The position numbers and the translations under genes are program-made. From Rana temporaria (lineage: Eukaryota > Chordata > Amphibia > Anura > Ranidae): 64,000 nucleotides of DNA. Numbering within the stretch: the first letter of the stretch is position 1; each line of letters opens with the position of its first letter. Under the pieces are notes generated by a model. The model saw nothing but the letters and a program-made list of their open reading frames with translations. It was not told where the DNA came from and did no database searches. Shown one piece after another: positions 21,363 through 32,578 of this stretch. The stretch lies in assembly GCF_905171775.1 (NCBI RefSeq), contig NC_053489.1, positions 333,904,089-333,968,088 of the forward strand, given 5' to 3'.

Positions 21363-21643
21363 TTAAAAGCAAAATGGAAGGATGAGGTAAGTGAAGGAGG
21401 ACTGCACTAAGGTAAAGGAAGCTATTTAGGAAAAAATGTTTTACCTTTACAACCCCTTTAACTTCTATAAACAGCACATGGTGCCGAACAGGGATTACAT
21501 CAAAATGACCAGAGAATACAGCAGAGCACCTTTTTAAACGTATATTAATGTATACAGCAGTCATCATCAATGCAGTCTGATGACTTAATGAATTTATTTT
21601 ATATATATCTTTAATTTTGTACTAATTCTAGAAATATTTTTAG

Positions 21644-21689
21644 GTTTATAGTCACAATGATTGCCATTGCATCATGCCCTCATGGGGAG
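21644..21689 (+). CDS. STRA6-family micro-exon 4 of window
   Basis: 46 bp. Acceptor TATTTTTAG, donor GAG/GTAAGT. Completes the Trp codon and encodes FIVTMIAIASCPHGE, aligning with the conserved Cys-Pro region of the family. Small, but supported by phase on both sides and by good splice sites. Confidence 0.82.
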
Positions 21690-21886
21690 GTAAGTATTAT
21701 GGATTCTTATTAGTCACAGGTCTTCTCTAAGTTTTAAACTTTACAGTATTTTTGCTGTAGAAATTTTTAAATGTCTTCAGTTATATACTAGAGATTGATA
21801 CACAGTAGACGATTTATGAATGTCCCTTTCTCTTTATTCAATACATATACAATATAAATGTGATACATTTTTATTGGGTTTTTCAG

Positions 21887-22015
21887 ATCGTAGGTCAGTA
21901 TGAAAAGGTTATTTTTTATTGGCCAGCTCTCCTGTGCTTGATCTTCCTAATTGGACGGTTTGTTCACATATTTATAAAATCCATTCGAATACTGCTTGGA
22001 GCTGACATCAGAGAT
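21887..22015 (+). CDS. STRA6-family exon 5 of window
   Basis: 129 bp, phase 0 at both ends. Acceptor TTTTTCAG, donor GAT/GTAAGT. Encodes IVGQYEKVIFYWPALLCLIF, then LIGRFVHIFIKSIRILLGAD and IRD: one membrane span followed by a basic cytoplasmic segment. Confidence 0.85.
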
Positions 22016-22104
22016 GTAAGTATGAATGCAAAACATTTACATGATAACTCTACTGAAAGGTGCATTTTCACCTTTAAACTCTAGTTCTGGACTATCATCT
22101 TATC

Positions 22105-22573
22105 TACCGTGTTTCCCCGAAAATAAGACCTAGCGTTATTTTCCAGGAGGGCTGCAAAATAAGCCCTACCCCAAAAATAAGCCCTAGTTTAAAATGCTTG
22201 CAAAATTTTAAAACCCACTCTATTACAGTAGTAGATAATGTACAATGTGTGTGTTTCTGTAATCTAATTGCGGAAAAGAGAGCTCTGGCGGGTCACAGAA
22301 GCGCAGAGCGGCGCTATAACAAAGGTATTTGGTGCAATTGTATTACAGAAACACACACGTTATACATTATATACTACTGTAATAGAGTGAATTATAGGAT
22401 TTTACAAGCATTTTAACTCAGTTCACACTGGGGATTCCTGTCAGGCAGGGAGAGAGAGGGGGAGAGAAGACAGCACATTACATGGTAAGACCTACCCCAA
22501 AAATAAGCCCTACTGTGTCTTTTGTTGCCAAATTTAATATAAGACACAGGCTTATTTTCAGGGAAACATGGTA
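22105..22573. mobile_element. TA-flanked element, CCGTGTTTCCCCGAAAATAAG ends
   Basis: TACCGTGTTTCCCCGAAAAT at the left and ATTTTCAGGGAAACATGGTA at the right are inverted repeats. TA at both borders fits Tc1/mariner-type insertion. Internal tracts ATTACAGTAGTAGATAATGTA and TACATTATATACTACTGTAAT are mirrored around a non-coding centre. Confidence 0.6.
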
Positions 22574-22615
22574 ATTACAATTACCTTTCATCTGCCATTT
22601 CCCTTGCCTCATATC

Positions 22616-22868
22616 CAAGTATACAAAAAATAAATCTGCGCTCTAAAGGATCCCAACAAGAAATTGGGAAAAAAATATAACATGTAATAATGAAACAACA
22701 TATGGAACATATTAGGTGATATTAAAGTGACTGGTAACTGATAACCCAAAATGAGAAGTTACTTTAATATCACCTAATTCATATGTTGTTTCATTATTAC
22801 ATGTCATATATTTTTCCCAATTTCTTGTTGGGGTCCTTTAGAGTGCAGCTTTATTTTTTATATATTCT
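22616..22868. mobile_element. foldback element, about 250 bp
   Basis: Left arm AACAAGAAATTGGGAAAAAA through AATATTAGGTGATATTAAAG and right arm CTTTAATATCACCTAATT through CCCAATTTCTTGTTGG are inverse complements around a 40-bp centre. Family unknown. Confidence 0.6.
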
Positions 22869-24089
22869 GTTTGTTGTGTATCTCACTGTTTAGTTGCAGC
22901 TCAGAGTTAAGTTCACCATTAGAGCAGTGTCCTTTTTTGCCTATTTCATATCCAAGTATATCTCTATGCAGAAGGGACCCAATGATTGACGCAAGACAAG
23001 TTACTCTACAATACATTGTTCCACTTGTATTATCTTCGGCATGGTGTTAAATAGTGGATATAAGTTAGGTGTTACTTAAGACCACAGTCCACCAAAAACG
23101 GTTACATATTCAAATGACACATTTCCTTTTTAACATACAATCAATCAATCACAGTCATTAACGTGTTATCTAAGCAAACTCGTCATTTCACATTACTATT
23201 ATGTCAGATTTAAATGCAGACATCTCATGACACATATACGTCACTTCCTATGTCTGATTTTGTTTTCAACACAATACCCATTTTACACAAAAACACATGT
23301 TTTTTGCTTAATCAGCAAAATGATAACCCCTAAAGGAACAGTCGTGTATTAGATTAGAAAACACAAGGGGGCTTTTTCATGACCCTTTCTTCTACCATTG
23401 AACAATTTATCATTGTGTCAGATTAGACATTAAAAAAAAAAAATTGACAGCATTATCCACAAAAAATACCTTTAAATATGTACATACAGATGTTGGATTC
23501 TAGTCACCAGATTCCAATCGTATGGTTAATCTTCCAAACTATGGGAAGAATTGTGTGACTGGATGGGATTCTTCTGGCTGAGTGTTTTTGTGCCACAGAG
23601 ATATGGCTCTGAGGTATATAAACAGAGTGATATAAACATTAAAGAAAAAAAATCATGTATAAAGCTGGAAAACATGCAATGAACTGCTATCACAGTAATT
23701 ACTTTTTTACCCTGAAAATAGAGGGTAAACTGTGCCTGCGTGTTATACGCAGGGGGCTGTGGAAAGTTTTTTTTTCTGAAACTTCCCTCTTAAAGTTAGG
23801 GTGTGTGCTATAAGCCTGTGCGTGTTATACGCCGATAAATACGGTAATAAGTGGCAGCTTTAGCATCGCTATTCACATGAAGAAAATTTCCAAGCATTAC
23901 AGTAACTGTGAAGTTTGCCAATCCTTTAATGCTTTGTTGTGTGCCCCATCAAGACTTGTCAACTATTTACATTTAATATTATGCCAGTTTTAAGTTATCA
24001 TCATGTTAAAAACATTTGTTTAGGCACTTGAGATGCTTGTTGCTGTTCAAATTTTTCTTTCTAATATTTAATTTTTTACATTTCCCAAG
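22869..24089 (+). other. intron; small tandem-like element at 23703-23850
   Basis: At about 23703-23850, TTACCCTGAAAATAGAGGGTA and two GTGTTATACGC blocks resemble a degraded TA-flanked element. Otherwise AT-rich intron with nothing recognised. Confidence 0.35.
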
Positions 24090-24157
24090 GAAGAAACATT
24101 ATTTCTACCAATCCATCAAGCTGAGCATGTAAAACGGCTCTTCAGAAAACCTGTTGA
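24090..24157 (+). CDS. STRA6-family exon 6 of window
   Basis: 68 bp. Acceptor TTTCCCAAG, donor GA/GTAAGT. Encodes EETLFLPIHQAEHVKRLFRK, then PV and a split Glu codon. The HVKRLFRKP segment is a cytoplasmic signature of the family, preceding the next exon's WDP block. Confidence 0.87.
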
Positions 24158-24509
24158 GTAAGTTTATGATATGTTTTGGTAAAGAAGCTAAAACGATGTA
24201 GTAGTCATGTCCAGAGATCACTCACATATCAGAAATCCTCAATCCTCACTCTCCTTCCATGGACTGTTTAGTAAGGGTATGCAGAATAAAAGGGGGAAAA
24301 TATAAATTGCCAGTGAATATCTTAAAGTGTGTGTAAAGTGTTAAAGTGTGTGTGTAAACCGTAACAATGCACTTCTCTTATTTGCTCCTTGTTTGCCCAT
24401 TCACTCTTTTTAGCTCTGGTAAATATACCATATTAAAAAGCATTTTGTTATACTTGTTTGCAAAAAGGACCTCCTATTGCCTTGTACACACGGTCTGGAA
24501 ACCAAATAC
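24158..24509 (+). other. intron sequence, nothing recognised
   Basis: AT-rich intron with no recognised feature. Confidence 0.4.
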
Positions 24510-25068
24510 GCTTAAATTAGGCTAAGATACGAGCGGCGTAAGACTCCTACGCCGTCGTATCTTAAGGTGCAATTTTTCCGCTGGCCGCTAGGTGGCGCTT
24601 CCGTTGAGTTTGGCGTAGAATATGTAAATGACTAGATATGCCGATTCACGAACGTACGTGCGCCCGGTGCATTTTTTTTACGTCGTTTACGTATGGCTTT
24701 TTCTGGCGTAAAGTTAGTCGAACAAATAGCTAGCCTAGTCAATGTTAAGTATGGCGTCATTTGCATAAGTCGTCCGTGCATCCTTGCAGCGTACTTTGGA
24801 GCAATGCACACTGGGATATGTACATGGACGGCGCATGCACCGCTTTTAAAAAAGTCAATCACGTTGGGTCACCACCCATTTACATAAAACACGCCCCCTC
24901 ATCCTCATTTGAATTAGGCGCGCTTACGCCGGCCCCATTAATGCGACGCCGCCGTAACTTAGGAGGCAAGTGCTTTGTGAATACAGCACTTGCCTCTCTG
25001 ACTTATGGCGGCGTAGCGTAAATACGATACGCTACGCTGCCGCAAAGATACACACATGTACCTGAATC
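24510..25068. mobile_element. GC-rich palindromic MITE
   Basis: Arms with GCGGCGTAAG / TACGCCGTCGTATC at the left and GGCGGCGTAGCG / GATACGCTACG at the right. Shares CCGCTAGGTGGCGCTTCCG and ATATGCCGATTCACGAACG tracts with the copies at 5384 and 59406. The outer borders are degraded and approximate. Confidence 0.5.
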
Positions 25069-25255
25069 TAGCTAATAGTGTATACGTTTACTTTTCACTA
25101 CATAGGCAAAACATTTTTTAACCAAAAATATGTAGATATAAAATATTTGCCCAAGAAGTCACTGAAGGTGTGGTGTGTTTGTCTATCAGACAAGCCATAT
25201 ATTTTCATCTGTTGGTCAAAATTATGGATCTTCCAGCAGTCATGCCATTGCTTAA

Positions 25256-26345
25256 GCTGGCCATATGCTTACCAATTTATTTCATTCAGCCTGCAGACTG
25301 AACAAAAAAAAGCCTAATCCTGGGTTCACACCTGTGCGTTTTTAGCTAATTTTCAGAAGAGCAGAAATGCAGAACAATCAATTTCCATGGTTTTCCATGG
25401 TGTATTTAGTTTCCTGCAGTGTTTTTTTGAAAGAGGTGCAGGGACTTTTCTCCTGCAAAAATGTGTATTTTTGGATCCATAAACTTCAATCGCAGTGCAT
25501 CAAAATGGATGAAAAACGCATATACATGCATTTTTGGTAGGGTTTTGTGTTTAACAACCATCTCTTCCTTCTACAAAAAAAACAAATGAAGCATTAAAAT
25601 GCATCAAAAATGCACTTGAAGACATGCAAAAAACGTGCTTAAAGCAGAGGTTCACCCAAAAAATCCACTTTTTGACATTAGCTGTAGCATACTGCTAACA
25701 TCTGCAGTATGCTGTTTTTTTTTTTTTTTACTTGTACTCATCGTTATATGAGCCCTTGTTTTCCGGCCCCGAGCGGGGAATCCTGCGGGGAATGGGCGTT
25801 TCTAAGCAAAGAGGAGTTGATTGACGGCTGCTAAGGCGCGTCTTGGCCTCTGTTTAATCTTCAACTGCCATGATGCTGCACATGTGATCAGTTATGACAC
25901 CAGCCATTGGATGGTTTGACAGTTTGGTTGAGAGCACAACTAATGTAACAGTTAGCATTCCCGGCATGCCAGGAATGTAACTGCTTTTTCAAACTGTTAA
26001 ATTGATGGTTGAACCCCCGCTTTAAATAGGCTTAAAAAAAAGGGACAGGTGTGAACCTAGCCCAATAGACGCCTCCATTCATGCTAAACAATATGTGGGA
26101 GGATGGAAGAATCTCCCCTGCCAGCTATTGTATCCTGACAGCCAGTATATGCAGCTGTCAGAATAGCCGAATAGTGCCTGTATCTGATTGGATGCAGGTG
26201 CTGTTTGACCAACTATTTTTTACCCGGCTCCTTGCTCTTTGTTGAATTGCCTTTCGATAAGTTGGATAGTGCCGACAAGGTCACTCACCATATTTGGCTG
26301 ATTCAACATAATTTGAGCTGCATATGGTAGCCTTTAGCCCCTGTT
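25256..26345. mobile_element. nested foldback elements, three levels
   Basis: Outer ends CTGGCCATATGC and GCATATGGTAGCC. A middle pair CTGGGTTCACACCTG (about 25319) and CAGGTGTGAACCTAG (about 26045). An inner TTAA MITE at 25643-26022 begins AGCAGAGGTTCACCC and ends GGTTGAACCCCCGCT, with TTAA at both sides. Non-coding. Confidence 0.55.
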
Positions 26346-27852
26346 CCCACCAGTGTGGCTGTGAAATCTCGCTACTTCAGAGCAATTCAAAGCCGCACAT
26401 CAGTGCGATTTGCACTGCCAATTTCATTGTGGCTTCATTTAACAGAAGTCTTTGCAAGTCGCAATGAAATCAGTAAAAGGTAGTGCAGGAACCTTTTTCA
26501 TATCACTGCGTCGTGGCAATATGAACAACTTCATTGCCGGCAATGGGGGTGCAACATTTCATGCGATTTGGAACTGTCAAATCACATGACAAGTTGCACC
26601 GGTGTAAATGGGGGCTCAGGATCTGATTTCCTCTTATGTCTATGGTGAGCTTCAGTTAATGGCCAGCTGGAGAACAATGGTACAAAGAATGTAAAATAGA
26701 AATGTAACATTTGATTATTATCATTGCAAAATTAGCCTACCCCTAGTCAAATTTTAACAGTCTGAAATGATGGCCAGTTTGTGTTGGTAATGTGTTTATT
26801 ACAGAAAGATCATTCAAATGTTGCCAGAAAAATCAGACTAGTGATGTTGGTTATTTTTTGGCATATTTTAACAGGTGGACAATTTTTTCCAACATTTATT
26901 TTTCCATGTTAAAATAGTTAACCTTGTGGACAATACACAGTAAACATCAATCCATTATCACATACTGCCACATCTGTATTTTAAATCATTACTGTTAGGA
27001 ATGAGTACAGTTTTGCCTGTATGCTAACTTCATTGGAAGACAACATTTGGGCGATTTCAGGTTGTTTTGAGGCTTTTTATGGGTTTTAAAGATAAACTTT
27101 GATTCTCTGATATTTTGGTCCTACCTGTTCTTTCCTTCATTGAGAGCCATGGTGCAGTTCTCCAGACTAGGGCTTCACAGTGTATTTTAACCTTTCATGC
27201 AGCTTTTACTGTGCAGCCTGGCTGCATATACGGTAATACATTATTAAAGTTAATTTGGGCTTTAAGGTGAAAACGAAATTTGTATAAGATTGAAAACATA
27301 GTCTGAAATGTTTGGGAGTATGCTTTTCTTTTCTTTTCAATGCAACTTTGGCCATCATGTCTGTTCTGTAACACTGCAGAAATTCAAAGCTAGTCAAAAA
27401 GAATGTAATATCAAACATCACCACAAGATGGCAGTAAAAGAACATAGTAGCGAACAATACTATCCTATACAATGCAAAATGTGGCCTAATCTTACTTCTC
27501 TGGGTGTCCCTACAAAAAGTAATATCTCTCTTCCTGTAGAAGGTATATCTCTCCAATAGGGTCAAGAAGAGTATCAAAAGCCAGTTGATTATCAACCTTC
27601 TGTCGACCACCTGAAGCAAAAATATGAATTGTAATCATTAAAGTTTATCCAAAGGCATTTTATTTTGTTTTTGTATAGAGTAGGGAAGGGTTAGAATCTC
27701 TGTAAGGTCTTTATTGCTGTCTATGTTCCTGCAGGGGAGATTCAGGTTATGTGTCCTAGTTACCACTGGAACTAAAAGTGAGGAAAAATCCAAAATTGTT
27801 AGTTGTCTATGGAACGTAAAATAAGGAAAAAATCTTCCAGTGGGGACACTTA
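26346..27852 (+). other. intron; one weak foldback, otherwise unassigned
   Basis: CCCCTGTTCCCACCAGTGTGG at about 26338 is roughly mirrored by CACCGGTGTAAATGGGGGCT near 26620. From about 26630 to 27850 the sequence is AT-rich with no recognised repeat. The 137-codon minus-strand ORF at 27206-27619 shows no family features. Confidence 0.35.
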
Positions 27853-28271
27853 TGCCGCATACACACGATCGGTTCGTCTGATGAAAACGATCTGACGGAC
27901 CATTTTCATCAGACGAACCGATCGTGTGTGGGCCCCATTGTTTTTTTTCCCATCGGTGAAAAAACGTAGAACCTGTTTTAAAATTATCTGATGGTTAAAA
28001 AAACAATATAAAAAAAAAAACGATCGTCTGTGGGGAAATCCATCGGTTAAAAATCAACGCATGCTCAGAATCAAGTCGACGCATGCTCGGAAGCATTGAA
28101 CTTCATTTTTCTCTGCACGTCGTTGTGTTTTACGTCACCGCGTTCTGACACGATCGGTTTTTTAACTGATGGTGTGTAGGCAAGACTGATGAAAGTCAGC
28201 TTCATCGAATATCTGATGAAAAAATCCATCAGACCGTTATCATCGGATGAACTGATCGTGTGTACAGGGCA
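27853..28271. mobile_element. MITE with TTA duplication (Harbinger-like)
   Basis: TTA is duplicated at 27850-27852 and 28272-28274. Termini TGCCGCATACACACGATC and GATCGTGTGTACAGGGCA are inverted repeats, with GGTTCGTCTGATGAAAACG mirrored inside. TTA duplication and short inverted termini fit PIF/Harbinger non-autonomous elements. Confidence 0.8.
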
Positions 28272-28548
28272 TTACAGTGACAGTCTGACAGGAGAGAGAG
28301 TTCCTTCCTTCCTGCTATACCTTTTAGGAGAGGAAATAAAGGGAAATCTCTCCAATTGGCTATAGACAGCAAAATATAAAGCTGGCGGGAGCTTTAACCC
28401 TTTCCTACTCTAATAAAAAAGTTTGTACTTTGATAAACATTAAATAGTTTAATACATTTTACATCCTGAGATTTATTTATCTTTAGAGTGTTTTTTTTGT
28501 TTTGTTTTATTTTACATGTTCCTAATATAATATGCTTACTTATTGCAG

Positions 28549-28657
28549 GGTGCAGAAAACCTGGTTTGAAAGTAAAATATATACATGGGATCCATGTTTT
28601 AAGTTTCCAGGAAGAATGATTGGCACTACTGTGCTATCGCTGTTTTGCCTTTACATT
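28549..28657 (+). CDS. STRA6-family exon 7 of window
   Basis: 109 bp. Acceptor TATTGCAG, donor ATT/GTGAGT. Completes a Glu codon and encodes VQKTWFESKIYTWDPCFKFP, then GRMIGTTVLSLFCLYI. The TW...YxWDPxFxFPxRM block is highly characteristic of STRA6 proteins and is followed by a membrane span. Confidence 0.9.
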
Positions 28658-29363
28658 GTGAGTCACAGATCAAACAGATACAACAAAATCCTTTCAAAGT
28701 TTTATTTAACAGGCCAAAAATGAACAAATAAAATACATTCATTGTTAGGGTTTCTATGCACTATTAATGCAAGAACACAAAGCTATGATTTGTTTTTTTT
28801 TGAATGCTATTTGTTTTCCCCACAAATAAATAACTAATATGAGATCCTGTACTTATATGCAAACAAAAAGCAGAGTCTGGTACTTGCCCTGTGGCTGTTA
28901 AATGTTTTCCATGTTCCTACTGTAGGCTGAAAGTGAGTACTGAGCTGAATTACTCTATAAATATGAGCAGTAAGTTCAAGTCTTGGCCAGGTTCCCGGAT
29001 TTGAACCATGTGTGGACAGGCTGAATGTACCAAGTTGATCAATCAACTTGGGTAAAACCAGCCTGCAGTATTCACTTGCAATTATCACTAGCGGCTGCTC
29101 TAGCCGCTAGCAATAATCACTGTCTTCTCCTGGTGGGGACGGTTTCCAGAACAATGTGAATTTCTTTCCTGCAACCCGAAATGGTTGCAACCCCAAATTT
29201 TCAATGGGGAAATGTACACCGTCTATGGCCTGCCTTTGCAAGAAATATGTTTTTCTTTGCACGCTGATGAAGCGCCACCCACAGCTTTTATTTAAATGGA
29301 ATAAGAAGAAATTGGCAAAACATTTAGCCCTGTATGGCTAGCTAAATGGGATAAAGAAGACAC
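28658..29363 (+). other. intron sequence, nothing firmly recognised
   Basis: AT-rich intron. The GCGGCTGCTCTAGCCGCTAGC tract at about 29091 resembles foldback fragments elsewhere in the window, but I cannot define an element. Confidence 0.35.
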
Positions 29364-29594
29364 TTAAAGGGGTTGTAAAGGAAAAAAATGTTTTCCCTAA
29401 ATAGCTTCCTTTACCTTAGTGTAGTCCTCCTTCACTTACCTCATCCTTCCATTTTGCTTTTAAATGTCCTTATTTCTTCTGAGAAATCCTCACTTCCTTT
29501 TCTTCTGTCTAACTACACACAGTAATGCAAGGCTTTCTCCCTTGTGTGGAGAAAGCCTCCTGAGGGGGGAGGGGGCGAGCAGGAGTGTCAGGAC

Positions 29595-30244
29595 TAGGGT
29601 TACCACCTCATCCCTTTAAAACAGAACACATATGAATTACACAGGTTCTGTGGCTGATTAAAGCGGGATTCCACCTGCAATTCTTTTTTTTTTTTTAAAG
29701 TCAACAGCTACTAACAGTGTAGCTGCTGACTTTTAATAAGGACACTCACCTTGTCCTACTTGCCCGCGCTGATGGCCCCCCGATGCCGATCCCACGACTG
29801 ATGCAGGTCCCGCGCCGCCATTCACACTAGGGGAAACAGGCAGTGAAGCCTTACGGCTTCACTGCCCATTTCCTACTGCGCCTGTGTGAGTCTCGTGCCG
29901 GCTTGTGAATGGGCGGCTGCTCTCTGAGAACACACACAGTTCCCAGAAAGCAGCGCGCCCCATTCACTAGAAGAAGAAGAAGAAGAAAACATACCGCGGT
30001 GAGGATGAGGCAGATTACGGACTTCCGCATAGCAACATGTATTTCGGGTGAGTATAATTTTTTTTTTTTCACTTTTTTTTTATTTAATTTTTTTAGGACT
30101 TTTGGCCAAATGTTGTTTTCCTGGGTGGAACTCCGCTTTAAGGTGGTAATTGAACTCAAGTGGAGCCTTATCTAAATTAAATTAGCCTCAGAACCTGTGT
30201 AATTCATATGTGTTCTGTTTTAAAGGGATGAGGTGGGAACCCTA
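29595..30244. mobile_element. hAT MITE with GTCAGGAC duplication
   Basis: TAGGGTTACCACCTCATCCC at the left and GGGATGAGGTGGGAACCCTA at the right. Perfect 8-bp duplication GTCAGGAC at 29587-29594 and 30245-30252. CAGAACACATATGAATTACA is mirrored inside. Confidence 0.9.
29662..30137. mobile_element. TTAA MITE inside hAT
   Basis: TTAA at 29658-29661 and 30138-30141. AGCGGGATTCCACC at the left and GGTGGAACTCCGCT at the right. The interior includes an AGAAGAAGAAGAAG run and TTTTTTTT tracts. Confidence 0.82.
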
Positions 30245-30565
30245 GTCAGGACGCCCACTAACACACAGCTCCTTTCTCTATCTGCAAAGTAGAGAGTGTC
30301 CTGACTTGCCTGCTCGCCCCCTCCCCCCTCAAGAGGCTTTCTCCACACCAGGGAGAAAGCCTTGCATTACTGTGTGTAATTACAGACAGAAGAACAGGAA
30401 GTGAGGATTTCTCAAAAGAAATAAGGACATTTAAAAGCAAAATGGAAGAATGGGGTAAGTGACGGAGAACTGCACTAAGGTAAAGGAAGCTATTTAGGGG
30501 GGGAAAAAAATTCCTTTACAACCCCTTTAACATAATAACAAGAGAATGAAAATCAGAGAGCTACC

Positions 30566-30995
30566 CATAGGCGTGCGCACATAGGGTGTAAGGTGTGCCT
30601 GGGCACACCCTAATCACCCTGTACTATGCAGATTCCCCCTGCTGCCTGGCTGCAGAGAAAGGGACTGGGGAATCTGTCATCAGTCCCTTTCTCTGTCTCA
30701 AAAGTTAGACGTCAGGGTTCTGTTTAGACCACTGAAATTTCACCAAAGCCCCCAAACAGGGCTCCTAAAAAAAAAAAAAAAAAAAAAAATATTTAAAAAA
30801 ATAAATAATAAAATTAAAATTGTCAAAAAATAATAATAATAATAATACAAATAAAGATAAACTACTGACACCGATCTCTGCCCTGCTGACAAAGCCCTAC
30901 TGACTTGCCCACTGCCATATATGATATATTACGCATGCATGTGTGTTTGAGCTTTGGTGTGCACACCCTAATGCAATAGGCTGCGCACACCTATG
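30566..30995. mobile_element. hAT MITE with GAGCTACC duplication
   Basis: CATAGGCGTGCGCACA at the left and TGCGCACACCTATG at the right. GAGCTACC is duplicated at 30558-30565 and 30996-31003. Length 430 bp. A diverged relative lies at about 60903-61398. Confidence 0.9.
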
Positions 30996-31059
30996 GAGCT
31001 ACCATATAACTGGCTCTTGCGGCTCAACTCCAGGATGAAGTCAATTCACCAGGTTCTGT

Positions 31060-31392
31060 ATGGCCGGCCATACATGGTGAAAATTTATTTCCTGCAACCA
31101 CAGTTTGCAGGAAATAAATTCACACAGTTCCCCCAACAACACAGACAATGCTGACAAGGGAATCCCTCCTGCCAAGTAATTGTCTGCTTGGCAGGAGGGA
31201 TTCCCCTGTTAGTATTGTCTGAAACAGTAATTATTTCTAGTGGCTATAGCAGCCGCTAGCGATAATCGCAAGAGAATCCAGCAGGTTGGTTGTACCCAAG
31301 TTGATTGATAGATCAACTTGTTACATTCAGCCTGCTCATTAACGGTTCGAATGGGCTGAGATTCATCAAGAACTGTGTATGGCCGGCCATAA
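31060..31392. mobile_element. foldback element, TATGGCCGGCCATA ends
   Basis: TGTATGGCCGGCCATACATG at the left and GTATGGCCGGCCATAATG at the right. Mirrored GCAGGAGGGATTCCC and CCGCTAGCGATAATCG-like text lies inside. Non-coding. Confidence 0.55.
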
Positions 31393-31756
31393 TGAATATT
31401 ATCAACTACAGTATGTTGCTTTTAGTAGTGCTAATAGTACTTTCCCAAATGTATTTTATTTAAAATGTAATACTAATCGCATTAAAATAAGGTTTGCATT
31501 TTAAACAGGAAAGTAAAAAAAAAAAAAGACATGGCGCTACATGATTGTGTATATGATTTGTATTGGGACACGTAAATGACAATGGGTGGCAAAAAATAAA
31601 CAAGGCTGTAAAAGTAAATATTGTTCCTGCTACAAATTTAGAAAATATATAACACCATGTAATGATATTAGATAATTTCTGTTGTTATAATGTTAGCTAA
31701 TTATATTTTCACATACTTGTTTTTAATTGTTTTTTTTTTTTTTATTACCTCACCAG
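31393..31756 (+). other. intron sequence, nothing recognised
   Basis: AT-rich intron with a strong T-run just before the exon 8 acceptor. Confidence 0.45.
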
Positions 31757-31907
31757 TTTGTCACCATAGAGTACAGTGCATTCGGCATTATTGTAGAACT
31801 GGTCCACAGTTGGGAGGCACAGATGGAAGAGATGGCACCTGATATATCTTGGGATGCATACAATAATACCCTTGCCTCCTTTAAGGAGTTTAATAGCAAC
31901 TTAGTGG
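31757..31907 (+). CDS. STRA6-family exon 8 of window
   Basis: 151 bp. Acceptor CTCACCAG, donor GTGG/GTAAGC. Encodes FVTIEYSAFGIIVELVHSWE, then a polar extracellular-type loop (AQMEEMAPDISWDAYNNTLA, SFKEFNSNLV) with one N-glycosylation sequon, NNT. The loop is where RBP contacts map in STRA6; the Tyr/Gly-rich tract of mammalian STRA6 is not evident here. Confidence 0.82.
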
Positions 31908-32142
31908 GTAAGCAGCATATGAAAAAATTCATATTTTAGGTACAATCCTAATTTGATCTAATGCTTTACTGTAAACAATGCACTTTTTATAGAACCCCTT
32001 TCTCTGGGGTACATGCCATATAATATGCCTTCAACATTTATAGATGCAAAAGCAATTTGAATCTAAATAGATTCCCCTTACCAGCTTTCCTTGGCACGAG
32101 GGAGCAATTAAAGTTGTTTGCAAACGCTCAAGGTTTTTCACC

Positions 32143-32578
32143 TTAAAGAGAAAGTAAACCCTGATGGGTTTTACGTTCTCTTTTTTCCCCTGCAACGTAA
32201 AAGCATAATATGCTAGTATGAATCGCATACTAGCCCATTATGTTGCACTTACCTGCAAACAAAGCCTGCGATGCCCCGAGGTCCCTGCTGGTGGCCGCGT
32301 CTATCTTCACCCTTTTCCTTCCGAGGCCATGGATTTCTGGCTCTGTGACTGTCCGGAGTGGCATGCACATGCATGCTGGAGCCGACGGTCAAGGCATGGG
32401 TCCTTTAGAAGTGCCTTTTCTTCAGTGCACATGCGCCGATGACATTGGCCCAAGTGTATATGGTAAATATCTCCTAAACCGTGCAGATTTAGGAGATATT
32501 TCTAGTACCTGCAGGTAAGCCTTATTATAGGCTTACCAGTAGGTAAAAGTGGTGTGTAAGGGTTTACAACCACTTTAA
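32143..32578. mobile_element. TTAA element
   Basis: TTAAAGAGAAAGTAAACCC at the left and GGGTTTACAACCACTTTAA at the right, with TTAA at both borders. The right TTAA is shared with the next element. Confidence 0.6.

Larger units (their letters stand above)
18506..21461. mobile_element. TTAA MITE carrying three insertions
   Basis: Outer ends TTAAAGGGGTTATAAAGG and CCTTTACAACCCCTTTAA. The body is split by a hAT (18819-20110), a second hAT (20165-20773) and another TTAA MITE (20831-21362). Removing all three leaves a roughly 0.5-kb hairpin element like those at 29364-30530 and 58374-58882. Confidence 0.82.
29364..30530. mobile_element. TTAA MITE hosting a hAT that hosts a TTAA MITE
   Basis: Outer ends TTAAAGGGGTTGTAAAGG and CCTTTACAACCCCTTTAA. 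A hAT occupies 29595-30244 and itself contains a TTAA MITE (29662-30137). Outer arms carry the TTTCTTCTGAGAAATCCTCA tract and its inverse. Confidence 0.85.

Noticed and set aside
27206..27619. 137-codon minus-strand ORF
   Set aside because: No recognisable domain, low-complexity hydrophobic/basic mix, inside an intron with no splice or promoter support.
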